DNA of 64,000 bases from Levilactobacillus lanxiensis (GTDB lineage: Bacteria > Bacillota > Bacilli > Lactobacillales > Lactobacillaceae): the NCBI RefSeq assembly GCF_016861655.1, contig NZ_BOLN01000001.1:1-64000 (forward strand), in the 5' to 3' direction. This document shows, piece after piece, positions 15,615 through 23,949 of this stretch; position 1 is the stretch's first letter, and every line of letters begins with the position of its first letter. The translations under genes were made by a program, and so were the position numbers. The notes under the pieces were generated by a model. The model saw only the letters and a program-made list of their open reading frames with translations. It did not search any database and had not been told where the DNA came from.

Positions 15615-16565
15615 ATGAAACAACTGCAATTAGGCGGGACCGACTGGCAAGCGTCAGCCGTTGCCCTGGGAATCATGCGCATGTCGACGCTCTCCGTTGA
15701 CGATGCCGTTAAAGCTTTACAAGCTGCGCACGAAGCTGGCATTACCTACATTGACTCCGCCGACATTTATGGCGATGGTCAATCCGAAAAGATTTTCAAG
15801 GAAGCGCTGGCTAAGTCCGGTCTCTCCCGCGATGATTTCTACATCCAATCCAAGGGTGGTATCGTGTTGGATCAAAGTCGCAGCCATGATGGCTTAGTCT
15901 TTGGCCAACGTTACGACTTCTCCAAGCAACACTTGTTGGATTCTGTCGATGGCATTTTGGAACGGATGGGGCTGGATTACCTGGACGCCTTCTTACTTCA
16001 CCGGCCAGACCCACTGATGGACCCCGCAGAAATTGCGGACGCCTTCAACACCCTGCAACGGGCTGGCAAGGTTCGTCACTTTGGGGTTTCCAACTTCAAC
16101 GTGCAACAATACCTGATGGTTCAGGAAGCCGTTGACCAGAAGCTGATGTTCAACCAACTACAATTTGGTGCCGCACATGCCCAAATGGTGACGGAAGGTC
16201 TGCGCGTCAACATGGACGATGCCCCAGCCGTGACCGACGGTGGGTTACTTGAATTTTCACGGCGTAAGCACGTCACGATTCAAGCTTGGTCACCTTTCCA
16301 ATACGGTCTGTTCGAAGGCATGTTCATCAACGATCCTAAGTATCCTGAACTGAACGCCAAGCTCCAAGAACTCGCTGACAAGTATGGCGTTTCCAAGAAC
16401 GGTATCGCCACGGCCTGGATTCTCCGGCACCCAGCCAACATTCAAGTCTTGCTGGGAACCATGAACCCTGACCACATCAAGGATAGCGCGGCCGGTGCCG
16501 ACGTTAACTTGACCAAGCAGGAATGGTACGACATCTACTTTGCTGCCGGTAACTACCTGCCATAA
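15615..16565 (+). CDS. Aldo/keto reductase (YdhF-like)
   Basis: The 316-residue protein is a standard (beta/alpha)8 AKR. The tetrad is visible: Asp47 or Asp50 (IDSADIYGDG), Tyr52, Lys80 (IQSKGG) and His129 (LLHRPD). The NADPH-binding end shows LLGTMNPDHI. It resembles the YdhF group of NAD(P)H-dependent carbonyl reductases and acts in the cytosol; its substrate is not determinable. The ATG follows AAAGGAG. It is monocistronic, with TATAAT at about 15593 as a candidate -10 and a terminator at 16606-16652. Confidence 0.9.
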   Translation: MKQLQLGGTDWQASAVALGIMRMSTLSVDDAVKALQAAHEAGITYIDSADIYGDGQSEKIFKEALAKSGLSRDDFYIQSKGGIVLDQSRSHDGLVFGQRYDFSKQHLLDSVDGILERMGLDYLDAFLLHRPDPLMDPAEIADAFNTLQRAGKVRHFGVSNFNVQQYLMVQEAVDQKLMFNQLQFGAAHAQMVTEGLRVNMDDAPAVTDGGLLEFSRRKHVTIQAWSPFQYGLFEGMFINDPKYPELNAKLQELADKYGVSKNGIATAWILRHPANIQVLLGTMNPDHIKDSAAGADVNLTKQEWYDIYFAAGNYLP

Positions 16566-16605
16566 ACTTATTTTTAAACCCGTAAATTTAATTTCGACTG
16601 AGAAA

Positions 16606-16652
16606 GACGACGCTATCCCTGGGACTCTAAGGGATTCAGCGTCGCCTTTTTC
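16606..16652 (+). terminator. Rho-independent terminator of aldo/keto reductase
   Basis: GACGCT-ATCCCT pairs with AGGGAT-TCAGCGTC and is followed by CTTTTTC. Confidence 0.8.
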
Positions 16653-16679
16653 ATTGCCCAAAATTTTTGGCAAAAAGGG

Positions 16680-16739
16680 TTGTCATTTTAAAAAATGGTG
16701 GTAAACTGAAGTTGTTCTTGAGGGCGAGTAAGTACTCGC
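16680..16739 (+). promoter_or_regulatory. Promoter and palindrome of small membrane protein gene
   Basis: TTGTCA (16680-16685), a 16-bp spacer and TAAACT (16702-16707) form a plausible sigma-A promoter. GCGAGTA-AG-TACTCGC (16724-16739) is a perfect palindrome just after the expected start point, a candidate operator or leader hairpin. Confidence 0.5.
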
Positions 16740-16767
16740 TCGAAGATTTGGAAAGGGGATTATAATC

Positions 16768-17037
16768 ATGTTTACCACTATTTTTTGGATTCTTGCTATT
16801 TGGTTAGTTGTTAACGGTGTTTGGACTTGCTTTGCAACGGATAACCAGGAGTTGATGAAATGGTTCGGTTGGATCAACGTGATTGCGATCATCCTAGGAT
16901 TCTGGGTATTCTACGGTGCTGCTAGCGTGGCCGTTCTGGTCGGCTGGTTCACCGCAGTTAACTGGGTCAACGTGGTCCTAGCCATCATCCAGTTAGTCCT
17001 GGCTTACCGCAAAGTCGGGTCAACCCACAACGCTTAG
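16768..17037 (+). CDS. Small membrane protein of unknown function
   Basis: This 89-residue protein has three hydrophobic segments (about residues 3-22, 32-58, 62-83), is rich in Trp and ends in a short polar tail (RKVGSTHNA). The ATG has GAAAGGGG upstream, its own candidate promoter and operator-like palindrome, and a strong terminator, so it is very likely a real gene. I do not recognise a family. A role in envelope stress or as a small membrane modulator is possible but unsupported. Confidence 0.75.
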   Translation: MFTTIFWILAIWLVVNGVWTCFATDNQELMKWFGWINVIAIILGFWVFYGAASVAVLVGWFTAVNWVNVVLAIIQLVLAYRKVGSTHNA

Positions 17038-17062
17038 ATTTTCCGTTTCACCCCTGACGACA

Positions 17063-17106
17063 CAAAGAGCCGGACTGTCCTGGACACAGACAGACCGGCT
17101 CTTTTG
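17063..17106 (+). terminator. Rho-independent terminator of small membrane protein gene
   Basis: AAAGAGCCGG.CTGTC pairs with GACAG.CCGGCTCTTT and is followed by T residues. Confidence 0.85.
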
Positions 17107-17154
17107 CTCTAGTATTCCTGCTTTCTACGGGTTACACTGGTTGTGTTAGTACCG

Positions 17155-17345
17155 TTTCTGACGGCGGGTTCAAGGTTAGCGGCTATGGGGCCCGGCTCCA
17201 GCCTGAAAAGCGGTCTCCCGACTCGACTTGAAGCCGACAAAATCATCGTCTCCAAGGTCGACCCATGCTCTAACCTGAGAAAAAACCTCAGGCAAGACCA
17301 TCGACACAGCTGCCAACCTTGCCCTGCCTCTGGTCACTAATACTG
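17155..17345 (+). repeat. Structured repeat SR6 (subfamily b)
   Basis: The outer stem GGTTCAAGGTT pairs with AACCTTGCCCTGCC (imperfect). The b-type hairpin around CCTGAGAAAAAACCTCAGG and hairpin A (CTTGGAGAC/...CTTCAAG on the minus strand) are present. It comes after the terminator of the upstream gene. Together with SR7 it fills the 700-bp gap 17038-17738; the stretch 17346-17495 shows nothing. Confidence 0.8.
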
Positions 17346-17499
17346 TGCACCCCAGTTTCACCCGAGGATGATTTCTTCATCTTTCGGTTTGACATGTACG
17401 CAGAGTGTCATCACACAGCCATTCTAAACTCGGGGTGTCAGGCGTAAACTAGGCTGCAGATACTCATAACGACAGCACATTACCGATTAAATCTACTGC

Positions 17500-17690
17500 T
17501 ACCGTTAGCCGCAGGACTGGTGAAAATGGGCTCAGCCGTGGGAGTTGCCTTGGCGGGTTCCCGCTTAGGCAACTGCTATCTTTGAGACGTGGTTTTCGGC
17601 TCAAAGTAAGCCTGAAGACCGCCCTTTGGCTTCAGACGTGCGCCCACAGCGTCACGGCCCATTTTCACCAGCCCGGAGGCAAATACAAAG
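17500..17690 (-). repeat. Structured repeat SR7 (subfamily a)
   Basis: CTGGTGAAAATGGGC (17517-17531) pairs perfectly with GCCCATTTTCACCAG (ending 17671). Variable hairpin C is AGTTGCC/GGCAACT, hairpin A CTTTGAG/CTCAAAG and hairpin B CTGAAG/CTTCAG. It ends about 50 nt upstream of the TetR gene. Confidence 0.85.
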
Positions 17691-17738
17691 ACAGTTTTAA
17701 TCGTAAACAAATTTGACTCAACCAAAGGTGGTATTTTC

Positions 17739-18389
17739 ATGTCAAATAAGAAAATTTTGGACGAATTCCCTGACGTCATTCAGGCCAACGAAGACCTGAC
17801 GCAAAAACAAAAAGACGTGCTGATTGCCAGCATCCGTCTTTTTGCCGAACAGGGTTACGCCAATACGAGTACGCGCCAGATTGCTGAAGCCGCGCACCAG
17901 TCCGAAGGGACCATGTTTAAACATTTTAAATCCAAGGCCAATATCTTGCGGGCGGCCCTGGAGCCCATCATTCACGAAATCATCCCCGACGTCGAGGCCG
18001 AGTTCAAACGGGAAACGCTGACGCACCCCGCCGCCAATCTCCATGAGTTTCTGGACTTCTTCGTCCGTAACCGCATGGCGTTCGCGGCGAATAACCAGGA
18101 TGCCATCAAAGTTTTCTTCAGTGAGCTCCTTTACAACGAAACGTTGCGGACCGAATTCATTGAGACCGCTCGCCAAGAATTGATTGCCGCGTTCAAAGAT
18201 ACCATTCTGTTGTTACAAAAAAACAAAATCATCATCGACTGGCCGTTTAACGAAATCTTTCGTTACATGATTGCCGTCGTTGTCGGCTACGTCCTGGATC
18301 GGTACGTCCTCTTCCCCAATCGGGCGTGGGACGATGACGTTGAAGCCGGCTATTTAGTCGCCGAACTGGAAAAAGTTTTACAGCCCTAG
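17739..18389 (+). CDS. TetR/AcrR-family regulator
   Basis: The 216-residue protein has the TetR N-terminal helix-turn-helix at about residues 25-70 (KDVLIASIRLFAEQGYANTSTRQIAEAA, GTMFKHFKSKANIL), then an all-helical ligand domain. The ATG lies 8 nt after AAAGGTGG. No transporter or enzyme gene is adjacent on the same strand, so the target is unknown and it may act at a distance. The 3' end overlaps a stem (CTGGAA/TTCCAG, T-run at about 18407) that may serve as terminator. Confidence 0.85.
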   Translation: MSNKKILDEFPDVIQANEDLTQKQKDVLIASIRLFAEQGYANTSTRQIAEAAHQSEGTMFKHFKSKANILRAALEPIIHEIIPDVEAEFKRETLTHPAANLHEFLDFFVRNRMAFAANNQDAIKVFFSELLYNETLRTEFIETARQELIAAFKDTILLLQKNKIIIDWPFNEIFRYMIAVVVGYVLDRYVLFPNRAWDDDVEAGYLVAELEKVLQP

Positions 18390-18504
18390 TCGTTGGGTCT
18401 TCCAGTTTTTTATGGGTTTCTGCTGCGGGCAGGAACCTTTTTTCGTTTACATATTATTAAATATATAATAGCCCAAACGGCCATAAATTTGTCAGTCAGT
18501 GTCA

Positions 18505-18690
18505 GTGACCAGAAGTGGGCCAAGGTTCCCCGCTGTGTCGATGGTCTTAGCTGAGTGGTTTGTTCTCAGCTTAGACCATGGGTCGACCTTTGAGACCGAT
18601 TCTCGGCTCAAAGTCGAGGTGGAGGACCGCCTCTCAGGCCGGAACCGCCCCCATAGCGGGGAACCTTGAGCCCACCGTCGGGAACGGAAA
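18505..18690 (-). repeat. Structured repeat SR8 (subfamily b)
   Basis: The outer stem GTGGG.CCAAGGTTCCCC pairs with GGGGAACCTTG.CCCAC. The b-type hairpin is TTAGCTGAG/CTCAGCTTA and hairpin A CTTTGAG/CTCAAAG. It starts about 16 nt after the stop codon of the WxL protein in the same sense, like SR3, SR9, SR11 and SR13. Confidence 0.85.
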
Positions 18691-18705
18691 CGCAAATCGA
18701 TAAAT

Positions 18706-20871
18706 TTAAGGCGCGTCTTGGAGCCGCCACTCCAGCACCCCTTGGTATTTGCCCGCGAGCGTATCACTATTCACGAGCATATGTGGCCCTTGATCCGCCT
18801 GCCAACTCCCACTCACGCTGGTCTGTTCCGAGTCACTCGCTGTCGTCTTTTCCGCAACCAGCACCGCGGCCTGGCTCTGATCACCCACCGGCTGTTCTTC
18901 ATGACCTCGCATGAAAATCACATGGCCCCGTAATAGCTGGCCAGAAGCAGTCCGGAACGGTGTCTGCTGTTGCACGAATAATTTCCACCGCCGCTGCGGT
19001 CCCCGCTCATCCAACACGGTTAGCCGCCAGCCCGACTTGCGTTGAATGTGTTGTGCTGTTCCAGTCAAGGTCGTGGTTGCGAAGTCTGCTTCAGGGGATA
19101 CCTCCGTAAAGCCTAATGTTCCGGGGCCCCGCGTCAAAGTGACCTGAATTTCATTGGAATGGACCTGCGCATCCGCCTTGTCTTCTGCCTGCAGAGTCAG
19201 CTGATTGTCTCCTGACTTGAGGAGCGCCGATTTCACAGTTAGTTGCGTCGTACCGACTGGTTGTCCCGCGACTAATTGACCGGCTAAATCAGTCATGGAA
19301 ACGGTCTGGCCATTCAGCTTAGCTCGTAATCGATACCCCGCCAACTCGTCCACCGCAAAGGGCTCGCCGTTGTTGGTCAGCTGAACCCGTACCTTCGCAT
19401 CCTCATGATGGCCGAGCTGTTGCGTGGCATCGCCTAAATTGGCCAACTTCAGTTGCACGCCCGCCTGAATCCGATAGCTGGGTAACGGCAACTGCGTTTG
19501 GTAATTGGGGCCGTAAAAGCGCGCTGTCACAGCCGGAACAGTCGTTTCATGACTCACCGCCGGGACTGTTCCAGTCGCTGAAACGGTCACCCGGTTGCGG
19601 CTTTTATCCAGTGTTTCCTTCCAGGACTTTCTAACCTCAGGTTGATTTAATTCAGCCAGACTAAACGGTTCGCTAATGGGATTCTGATCATAACTGACCC
19701 CACCTACCGTCCAGGTCAATGGTTGCGGCAATGGTAGATTCATCGTCAACGGCTGAATATCCTGATTGCTGGTCGCGGCATCATAATCAAATTGATACTG
19801 ATAGCGCACCTGATCACCCACGGCCACCCGTCCGCCAGCCGGGACCGGCTGTTTGGTCGTCAAATTGTAGAGCGTGGCGTGCGGGGTGATTTTTCCTAGA
19901 CTGTCGGAACTATCAACCATTGCCAGGGCATTTTCACTATTATCAGGATTAGTCGACCCGGTGATGCCCCAATAAACATTGCCGTTATCTGCCGTCGCAC
20001 CTAGTTTACTAGGCTCTACGCTCACCGTATCCTGAACGACATCTAGTCCACCCCGTGCCATTCCGGTCACCGGATCACGATCATTGTAGTGGTAGGTCAT
20101 TTGTTTTTTATCCGCTTGCCAGTCTAAGGTCAAATGATGCCACTGACCATCCGCAAAGTTCGTCACCATCTTAGGCTGTTTGTGATTCATACTAAAGTAG
20201 GATTGCCTGTCACTTCCTAATTTGCGATAAGTGGCTACTTCCCCCGGATAGCCACTGGCGATGTGCATGCCAGAATTGACGGACGCATCGAGATCAAATG
20301 AATCACTCTTTCCAACCGTAGTAGTACGATTAACGTGGGTATCAAATTCCAACGCCCAGCTTTGTTTAATCGCAGTTTTCGTAACCAAATCAACACCCAG
20401 CCCGTTGCGGTCATTCCCCCACACGCCTAAAGACTCACCGGCCCCCGCAACCGCCCGGCCTTCTCTCTCCGAGTTTTGCAACACAAAGGCCATGCCTGAC
20501 CCAGGCATATTCAGCTTAGCAACTTCATCACCCTTATTGCCGAAATACAGCCACAACGCGATATGCTCATTCACATTCATATTAAACTGATTATTCGTCC
20601 GGGCTAGCCCCGTCTTAGACCAAATAGCTCCTGCCTGGACAAACTTCGAATCAGGATTGTCACGGGTAATCTGGGCAACTGAAGATGGCACTAAAGGTGA
20701 ATCAATCAACTTCGTAAAATTGTCTTCTCCCGCCATCGAAAATAAATTATCCAACGGAACTCCCTGTGGCGCCGTTGCCAACGCGTGGTCTAAGTCCGCA
20801 TTGGCCTGACCACTTATCATCGGAAATAGTAGGCTTAACCCCACTACCATCCCCATCAACCACCGTTTCAT
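18706..20871 (-). CDS. Secreted L-type lectin-like protein with C-terminal WxL domain
   Basis: The 721-residue protein has a signal peptide (1-25, ending QANA). Residues 40-330 form an L-type lectin-like jelly roll (ALWLYFGNKGDEVAKLNMPGSGMAFVLQNS region, ALEFDTHVN, WHHLTLDW). Beta-sandwich repeats follow. The C-terminal 180 residues form a WxL domain (WRLTVLDE, WKLFVQQQTPF, ending YQGVLEWRLQDAP), which attaches non-covalently to peptidoglycan. There is no LPXTG motif. It stands alone: the DUF916 and small WxL partners usual for such loci are not next to it. It probably binds glycans at the cell surface. The ATG follows GGGGAGGA. Confidence 0.85.
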   Translation of the reverse strand: MKRWLMGMVVGLSLLFPMISGQANADLDHALATAPQGVPLDNLFSMAGEDNFTKLIDSPLVPSSVAQITRDNPDSKFVQAGAIWSKTGLARTNNQFNMNVNEHIALWLYFGNKGDEVAKLNMPGSGMAFVLQNSEREGRAVAGAGESLGVWGNDRNGLGVDLVTKTAIKQSWALEFDTHVNRTTTVGKSDSFDLDASVNSGMHIASGYPGEVATYRKLGSDRQSYFSMNHKQPKMVTNFADGQWHHLTLDWQADKKQMTYHYNDRDPVTGMARGGLDVVQDTVSVEPSKLGATADNGNVYWGITGSTNPDNSENALAMVDSSDSLGKITPHATLYNLTTKQPVPAGGRVAVGDQVRYQYQFDYDAATSNQDIQPLTMNLPLPQPLTWTVGGVSYDQNPISEPFSLAELNQPEVRKSWKETLDKSRNRVTVSATGTVPAVSHETTVPAVTARFYGPNYQTQLPLPSYRIQAGVQLKLANLGDATQQLGHHEDAKVRVQLTNNGEPFAVDELAGYRLRAKLNGQTVSMTDLAGQLVAGQPVGTTQLTVKSALLKSGDNQLTLQAEDKADAQVHSNEIQVTLTRGPGTLGFTEVSPEADFATTTLTGTAQHIQRKSGWRLTVLDERGPQRRWKLFVQQQTPFRTASGQLLRGHVIFMRGHEEQPVGDQSQAAVLVAEKTTASDSEQTSVSGSWQADQGPHMLVNSDTLAGKYQGVLEWRLQDAP

Positions 20872-21124
20872 GTCATCCTCCCCCTAGTCCGATTCCAAAT
20901 AAGTATAAGCCTATTAACCAACATAATTTGGATTATACAGGATGAGATAGTTCATGACAATCAATGTTAACTTTTATAATTATTTAAATATAACGTCACT
21001 TATAAAAACAGTTTCACGCCAGTTTCTTCGCGACTGCCATTACAAATTTGGCGGTTTAATTCTTTAACACCACAGCTAATAACGGCCCCAATTTTCTCCG
21101 GGCCATTGCGCCAGCAGCACGCGC
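20872..21124. other. Gene-free stretch upstream of WxL gene
   Basis: This AT-rich region contains the probable WxL promoter (20880-20960) and a short GGCCCC/GGGGCC-like stem near 21085. No open frame with a ribosome binding site was seen. Confidence 0.5.
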
Positions 21125-21169
21125 AAAAAACCAGCGTCAATCTTATCCCACAAGATTGGCGCTGGTTTT
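21125..21169 (-). terminator. Terminator of MFS gene (bidirectional)
   Basis: AAAACCAGCGTCAATCTT pairs with AAGATTGGCGCTGGTTTT (one G-T), with T-runs on both strands. It is 19 nt after the MFS stop. Confidence 0.85.
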
Positions 21170-21187
21170 AATTGTTTTGCTTATTTT

Positions 21188-22393
21188 TTAGTATTCGTTA
21201 AACTTGTGAATCAATCGTTTCACTGGTCGGGCTAACCGAATCAGTAACAGCGTTAACCCAATACTCAAGGCCACCATGCCGGCACCGAACAGCGGCGTCC
21301 AGCCCAACCCAAATTGACTTGTGACCTGACCACCGATACCGGAGCCCAACGCGATTCCCACGTTGAACGCAGAAATATTGAGGGCCGAGGCCATGGTGAT
21401 GTCGTTCGGCGTTTGCTTTTCTGCCAGCTGAACAATGTATAGCTGCAGGCCGGGCACGTTCATGAAGGCAAAGAAGCCCATCACTAACACGGTCAGTAAG
21501 CCCAACCATTGGTTATTAGCGGTAAACGTCAAGACTAATAACGTCACGAATAGCCCCGTGAACATTTTCAACAGCGCTGCCAGTGGCTTCGCGTTGGCCC
21601 AGCGGCCGCCTAAGGTATTGCCAATGGCCACCATCAAGCCGTACACGACCAGAATGATCACGACGGCACCAGCCGACCACCCCATTTTTTGTTCCAAAAG
21701 TGGGGACAGGTAGGTATAAGCCACGAACGTGCCGCCATAACCTAAGGCCGTCACTAACAGGGCCACCAAGATTTGGGGGTTGCCGAGCACGCGGAGAATT
21801 CCCCGGGCCGTCGCCTTACTTGGCAATGGCAGGTTGCGCGGCACCAACACGTAGTCGGCCACCAAGCCAATCAACCCAATGGCACTGATGAAGATGAAGG
21901 ACCAGCGCCAGCCACCTAATTGGCCGATCATGGTTCCCAGCGGCACACCGGTCACCGTGGCCACCGTCAAACCGGTAAACATCACGGCGATTGCCGACGC
22001 CCGTTTAGAAGGGGCCACCACGTCCGCCGCAATCACGGAAGCGACGGTCATGAAGATGCCGTGCGCCAAGGCCGCGATTACCCGTCCCGCCAGGAGAACG
22101 ATGAAGGCGGGCGCAAAGGCGGCGACTAAATTACCTAGGATAAATAACAACATAATAATGATCATCAACGTGTGTCGGTTGATTTGGCCAGTCAGGAGCG
22201 TCATCAGCGGGGCCCCAATCATGATGCCCAACGCGTAAACGGACACCGTTAACCCGGCTTGGGCGATACTAATGTGGAAACTTTGAATCAGCAGGGGCAT
22301 TAACCCTACGCTGATAAATTCGGTTGAGCCAATGGCGAATGCGCTGATAGCCAGCGCCAATAACGTCATGGCTGGTGAAATTTTCTTAGTCAT
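21188..22393 (-). CDS. MFS transporter, AraJ/YdhP-like DHA1 group
   Basis: The 401-residue protein has 12 hydrophobic helices. The N-terminus (ALAISAFAIGSTEFISVGLMP) is typical of the AraJ/YdhP/YtbD group of sugar or drug efflux proteins. GVPLGTMIGQLGGWRWSF marks TM5-6. The ATG follows GAGGAGG. The divergent neighbour is an HxlR-type regulator 131 bp away, a common pairing for drug- or aldehyde-inducible efflux genes. The substrate is unknown. Confidence 0.87.
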   Translation of the reverse strand: MTKKISPAMTLLALAISAFAIGSTEFISVGLMPLLIQSFHISIAQAGLTVSVYALGIMIGAPLMTLLTGQINRHTLMIIIMLLFILGNLVAAFAPAFIVLLAGRVIAALAHGIFMTVASVIAADVVAPSKRASAIAVMFTGLTVATVTGVPLGTMIGQLGGWRWSFIFISAIGLIGLVADYVLVPRNLPLPSKATARGILRVLGNPQILVALLVTALGYGGTFVAYTYLSPLLEQKMGWSAGAVVIILVVYGLMVAIGNTLGGRWANAKPLAALLKMFTGLFVTLLVLTFTANNQWLGLLTVLVMGFFAFMNVPGLQLYIVQLAEKQTPNDITMASALNISAFNVGIALGSGIGGQVTSQFGLGWTPLFGAGMVALSIGLTLLLIRLARPVKRLIHKFNEY

Positions 22394-22524
22394 AATGACC
22401 TCCTCGTTTTTCGTTTGCTAACGTAATAAATAATGATTATACTGGTTAGTAACCGGAGAACAAGAACCGACTTTAAAGTGCCCTACCCACCAAAAGGTAA
22501 CTATTAGACAGGAGGCCGTTTGAC
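22394..22524. promoter_or_regulatory. Divergent promoter region of MFS and hxlR-type gene
   Basis: The 131-bp spacer holds CCGGTTACTAACC-like symmetry (GGTTA-G-TAACC around 22444-22454) and an AT-rich GTAATAAATAATGATTATAC block, both candidate HxlR sites or promoter elements. Confidence 0.4.
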
Positions 22525-22887
22525 ATGCCCACAAAAACTTATCATATTGGTGTCGAAGCTACGATGGAGATCATCGGTGGCAAATGGAAATCCATTATTC
22601 TGTGCCACCTCCGCCATCAAACCATGCGCACCAGCGAACTTGCTCGCGCCATTCCACAGATTTCGCAAAAGATGTTGACGCAACAACTGCGCGAATTGGA
22701 AAATGCGGACATCGTTGCCCGCCACGTTTACAAGCAGGTGCCGCCCAAGGTTGAGTATTCATTGACCGACTACGGCGAATCGCTGTCGGGAATTCTTCAC
22801 GAGCTGTGCGTGTGGGGCGAGGACAATATCGACCGGCGCGAGGCTGCGGGCGAAGAGATCACCCTGCTCAGCCGCGACGACGTTTAG
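22525..22887 (+). CDS. HxlR-family winged-helix regulator
   Basis: The 120-residue protein has the HxlR pattern: TMEIIGGKWKSIILCHL at 14-30, then SELARAIPQISQKMLTQQLRELE and the wing PPKVEYSLTDYGESL. Two cysteines (about residues 28 and 97) leave redox or electrophile sensing open, as known for HypR/YodB-type HxlR proteins. The ATG follows AGGAGG. It is divergent from the MFS gene, the probable target. Repeat SR9 begins 17 nt after the stop and a strong bidirectional terminator follows. Confidence 0.87.
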   Translation: MPTKTYHIGVEATMEIIGGKWKSIILCHLRHQTMRTSELARAIPQISQKMLTQQLRELENADIVARHVYKQVPPKVEYSLTDYGESLSGILHELCVWGEDNIDRREAAGEEITLLSRDDV

Positions 22888-22904
22888 GGCTAACCGGATT
22901 TTTC

Positions 22905-23096
22905 CGCCTTACCGGGCGGCACAAATGGACCGGGACGCTGTGGGCGGACGCCCGAAGCCTTAGAGCGGTCTTCAGGCTTACTTTGAGCCGTAGATCACGT
23001 CTCAAAGATACTAGTTCTCTAAGCGGTGAACCGCTAAGAGAACTCCCACGGCTGAGTCCATTTGTGCCGCCCTCACGGCTTACATCCACTTAGCCC
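22905..23096 (+). repeat. Structured repeat SR9 (subfamily a, best-preserved copy)
   Basis: GGGCGGCACAAATGGA (22914-22929) pairs perfectly with TCCATTTGTGCCGCCC (23057-23072). Inside are hairpin B, hairpin A (CTTTGAG/CTCAAAG) and a long variable hairpin C (GTTCTCTAAGCGG/CCGCTAAGAGAAC), then CCCACGGCTGA. It sits right after the hxlR-type gene in the same sense. Confidence 0.88.
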
Positions 23097-23187
23097 TGAA
23101 CGTCCCACGGCTGTATGGCCGATTACTTTTTCAATATAATCGTTTCAACATTCAGCTCATAGGATTCAAATCAACCGCAACAAAAAA

Positions 23188-23237
23188 TAAAAGCACACAA
23201 AATTCGACCAATTTCAGACGAATTTTGTGTGCTTTTT
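23188..23237. terminator. Strong bidirectional terminator
   Basis: An 18-bp stem (AAAAGCACACAAAATTCG with its complement) and T-runs on both sides. It ends the HxlR/SR9 transcript. Confidence 0.9.
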
Positions 23238-23415
23238 CAATCAGCAGAATCTTTATACACCAGCATTTCCACTCATTTCTCAACACTTCCTAAACCGATT
23301 CTAAGAAATTCACAGTTTAAGCTTATTCCGCCCTCAAGATGATTGGGCGTCCCGGATGGTATAACTAATACATCGAAAGCGATACGCCAAACCAACAAAC
23401 CGAGGAGTGAGTAAC

Positions 23416-23712
23416 ATGAATAAAATTAAATCAATGATGACTAAAGTAATGTTAGGTGCCATGACCGTGACGACCCTGATGGCAACGTCCGCCGGGGCTT
23501 CCGCGGCGACCACCCAGGTGTCAACCCCCGCGCCCGCCGTTGCGGAAACATCCATCAGTTTGAAACAACAGGCACAACCCGCGATTCAACCCATGACCAT
23601 CAAGCTTCACAAGCACGTGACGTCCAGCCAAATTTCTAGCCAAGTCCAAACGGCCGTTGATGCCAGCGCGTTAAACCTGGATCAACAACACCACGACAGC
23701 CAACTGAAATAA
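23416..23712 (+). CDS. Small secreted protein of unknown function
   Basis: This protein of about 98 residues starts with ATG at 23416, ten bases after GAGGAG; a GTG at 23407 is too close to the binding site. A basic N-terminus, hydrophobic core (VMLGAMTVTTLMATSAGA) and ASAA give a clear Sec signal peptide ending near residue 32. The mature part is about 65 residues, rich in Gln, Ser, Thr and His (QPMTIKLHKHV, ending HHDSQLK). No family recognised. The transcript would run into the CU-rich hairpin region described next. Confidence 0.7.
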   Translation: MNKIKSMMTKVMLGAMTVTTLMATSAGASAATTQVSTPAPAVAETSISLKQQAQPAIQPMTIKLHKHVTSSQISSQVQTAVDASALNLDQQHHDSQLK

Positions 23713-23949
23713 GTCCACTGAACTAGTCCGCTACGGCCAGTTTCCCCCAAACACTGACGCGCACGACTACCCCAATTCCCCCCTTAACCGGTTAGCCTCC
23801 TCCAAACACTAACCGATCCCTCAAAAACGACTCACCATCCCTCAGGTGAGTTTCCCCAATTGAACCGCGACCTTAACCGTGGTTCCCCCCCAACAGAATA
23901 GACAACAAACCCGACTGGTAGATTGCGCCAGTCGGGTTTGTTGGTGTTT
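23713..23949 (+). ncRNA. Candidate CU-rich multi-hairpin RNA (3' UTR or sRNA)
   Basis: This gene-free stretch is strongly C-rich and G-poor on the plus strand. Three 7-bp hairpins follow one another: CGGTTAG/CTAACCG with loop CCTCCTCCAAACA (about 23788-23814), ACTCACC/GGTGAGT with loop ATCCCTCA, and AACCGCG/CGTGGTT followed by an unpaired CCCCCCC run. A strong terminator ends it. Exposed CCTCC/TCCC loops complement Shine-Dalgarno sequences, as in Gram-positive C-rich sRNAs (RsaE, FsrA, SR1 type). Transcription is inferred only. Confidence 0.4.
23904..23949 (+). terminator. Rho-independent terminator
   Basis: AACAAACCCGACTGG pairs perfectly with CCAGTCGGGTTTGTT (15 bp), followed by a T-rich tail. 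It may also serve the Rrf2 gene on the other strand. Confidence 0.85.
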
